From positions 3,188,001 to 3,252,000 of the forward strand of contig NZ_CP053348.1 in the NCBI RefSeq assembly GCF_013394595.1: DNA of 64,000 nucleotides. The letters are read 5' to 3'. Shown one piece after another: positions 62,720-64,000 of the stretch (within the stretch, counting starts at the first letter, position 1; every line of letters begins with the position of its first letter). The notes under the pieces were generated by a model, which saw only the letters and a list, made by a program, of their open reading frames with translations, was not told where the DNA came from and did not search any database. Origin of the DNA: Winogradskyella forsetii. Its GTDB lineage: Bacteria > Bacteroidota > Bacteroidia > Flavobacteriales > Flavobacteriaceae. The translations under genes were made by a program, and so were the position numbers.

Positions 62720-63213
62720 TGCATTGACGGTTTAGTAGTTAGAACCTAAATATACTCATTAAAAAAAAAATATTATTATTCTTACAAAGAATAATTTAAG
62801 ATTTTTTTAACATTCAATTTAAAACATTGATTATCAGCAATATAAATATGTCTGTTAATTATTAAAAGTTTCAATACATACTTTAAATCTGAAGTTAAAT
62901 ATAAAAATGGCTGACGTTTTAATATTAATTACAGTGAAGAAGAACATATGGAGTAGCTAAACCTAAATGAAATCTGTTTACCTAATAATTTAACCCCCAA
63001 TAAGTTAGTGGTAATATTTTAAATTTCAAAACCAATATATTAGAATATGAAATATTAGAAATGAACTTTAAAACAGAAGCTAGAAATAATCTCTGTTACA
63101 GAAGAAATAAGTACCGTTGAAACCTTTTGTAAATACAATGAAAGTACTGAGCCATTTTATAGTTGGAAAAAAAGTTTGAGCACAAAGGCGAAGCAGCTCA
63201 GCAGTATTTAATC
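62720..63213. other. Intergenic region with transposase remnant
   Basis: Contains the Rhs operon promoter region at its left end (a poor -7-like TATATTTA at 62747-62754 on the minus strand), about 300 nt of A/T-rich DNA, and a decayed transposase fragment at 63068-63211. Confidence 0.5.
63068..63211 (+). pseudogene. Decayed helix-turn-helix transposase fragment
   Basis: Without a start codon, the frame reads LKQKLEIISVTEEISTVETF-CKYNESTEPFYSWKK; a one-base deletion in the A run near 63168 then shifts the reading from -KFEHKGEAAQQ to the visible SLSTKAKQ and a stop. The pattern (Cys-x-x-Tyr ... FYSWKKKFEHKGE) is that of the N-terminal helix-turn-helix part of IS3-like transposases. Only about 45 residues remain. 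Confidence 0.45.
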
Positions 63214-64000
63214 TTATCCAAAAGCAGATTCAACTGCACCACCATCAATCCTAATATTTGATCCGTTGATATAGCTTGCGTGTTCAGAACATAAAAATGC
63301 CACAGTTGAAGCGACTTCTTCTGGTTTTCCACGTCGTTCCATGGCAATATGTGGTCTTTTATTTTTTACAAACCACGCCTCAGCCTCTTCTATCGATAAA
63401 TTTTGTTCTTCCGCTACTTCTTCCATCATGGCTTCGGTCATTGGTGTTTTTACAAATGCTGGTGATATACAATTGAATAACATATTCTCTTTAGAATAGG
63501 ATCTCGATAAGCATTTAGATAAATTAACTATAGCAGCTTTACAGGCATTGTATGGACTTTCATTCTCATAAGGCTGAAATGCATTTTCTGATGCGACCAT
63601 AATCATCCGTCCCCAATTGTTTTTTTGCATCTGAGGAATAAAGGCTCGTGCAACTCTCACAGCTCCTAATAAATCTATTTCAATTGTTTTCATCCAATCA
63701 TCATCAGTAAGATTTAAAAAATCATCTGCAGCACCGCGAGCACCTGCAGAGTGAAATACAATATGTACACCACCAAAATCATCATCTATTTGTTTTGCCA
63801 TCTTTAAAACTCCTTCATTCTTAGAAAGATCAGCGGCTATTGTAACAATCTTATTGTTATCGTTTGACTCAGCTTCCACTATTCGCTTGGCTTCATCGAG
63901 TTCTTCTCCACCATCTTTATCCGATAGAATAATGTTTACGCCAGCTCTCGCTAAAAATTTCGCAGTTTCTAAACCAATGCCAGAATCTGCTCCTGTAATC
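63214..64000 (-). CDS. Short-chain dehydrogenase/reductase, N-terminus outside the window (partial)
   Basis: The frame continues to the right edge; at least 262 residues are visible. It has the NAD(P)-binding glycine motif TGADSGIG close to the window edge, an Asp after the second strand (LSDKD, consistent with NAD preference), FHSAGARG (NAG-like motif), the catalytic Ser in MVASENAF and Tyr-x-x-x-Lys in SPYNACKAA, and the C-terminal INGSNIRIDGG common to the classical SDRs. Substrate unknown. An internal GTG at 63879 is not the real start, because the cofactor-binding fold lies upstream of it. Confidence 0.93.
   Translation of the reverse strand, partial: ITGADSGIGLETAKFLARAGVNIILSDKDGGEELDEAKRIVEAESNDNNKIVTIAADLSKNEGVLKMAKQIDDDFGGVHIVFHSAGARGAADDFLNLTDDDWMKTIEIDLLGAVRVARAFIPQMQKNNWGRMIMVASENAFQPYENESPYNACKAAIVNLSKCLSRSYSKENMLFNCISPAFVKTPMTEAMMEEVAEEQNLSIEEAEAWFVKNKRPHIAMERRGKPEEVASTVAFLCSEHASYINGSNIRIDGGAVESAFG

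Noticed and set aside
62747-62754. TATATTTA as the Rhs operon -7 box
   Set aside because: One mismatch at the most conserved G and no -33 TTG; too weak to list as a promoter.

Overview
The window comes from a low-GC Bacteroidota genome, most likely a marine member of the Flavobacteriaceae. The evidence is: secreted LRR and Cys-rich proteins ending in type IX secretion (T9SS) sorting domains; TANNTTTG-type -7 promoter boxes; a Rho factor with a long Asn/Lys-rich insertion; and the neighbourhoods folP - cdaA, DUF4293 - rho and tpiA - permease - BT_3928 - DUF1599. No rRNA, tRNA or CRISPR array was recognised.

Layout. 1-15.0 kb is chromosomal core: a partial LRR lipoprotein, tpiA, an orphan OppB-type permease, a DoxX/MauE-like membrane protein, DUF1599, folP, a lipoprotein, the c-di-AMP synthase cdaA coupled to two tandem DUF3667 proteins, an ABC exporter, truA, a metallophosphoesterase, DUF4293 and rho. 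15.4-20.5 kb (+) carries two LRR proteins and one Cys-rich T9SS protein. 20.6-31.9 kb (-) is one compact operon for a type II secretion / type IV filament-like machine: MORN-like lipoprotein, GspK/I/J-like pseudopilins, GspF, major pseudopilin, short prepilin peptidase, GspE, secretin, GspL/PilMN, GspM/PilO, FN3 lipoprotein and PilP/GspC. 34.1-38.0 kb (-) repeats the LRR + Cys-rich T9SS pair in inverted orientation. 38.2-39.3 kb is a tyrosine recombinase. 40.1-62.7 kb (-) is an eight-gene Rhs operon: Skp/OmpH-like protein, lipoprotein, a 1.97-kaa SpvB/TcB-like shell protein, a 0.9-kaa protein with a YD unit, a LolA-like protein, a 3686-aa Rhs protein with a nuclease-like C-terminus, its probable immunity protein and a small lipoprotein. 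A partial SDR ends the window.

Main observation. The 166 bp encoding the end of the Rhs core (42057-42222, minus strand) are repeated with two mismatches in inverted orientation at 32081-32246. There they lead, in the same frame, into a different C-terminal domain (Cys/His peptidase-like) followed by a small membrane protein that looks like its immunity partner. Inversion of the roughly 10 kb between these repeats would swap the toxin tip and immunity gene on the single complete Rhs shell. The segment contains an apparently intact tyrosine recombinase and a nested pair of identical 44-bp inverted repeats bordering both toxin-immunity cassettes. This has the layout of an invertible toxin-tip switch; the inversion itself is inferred, not observed.
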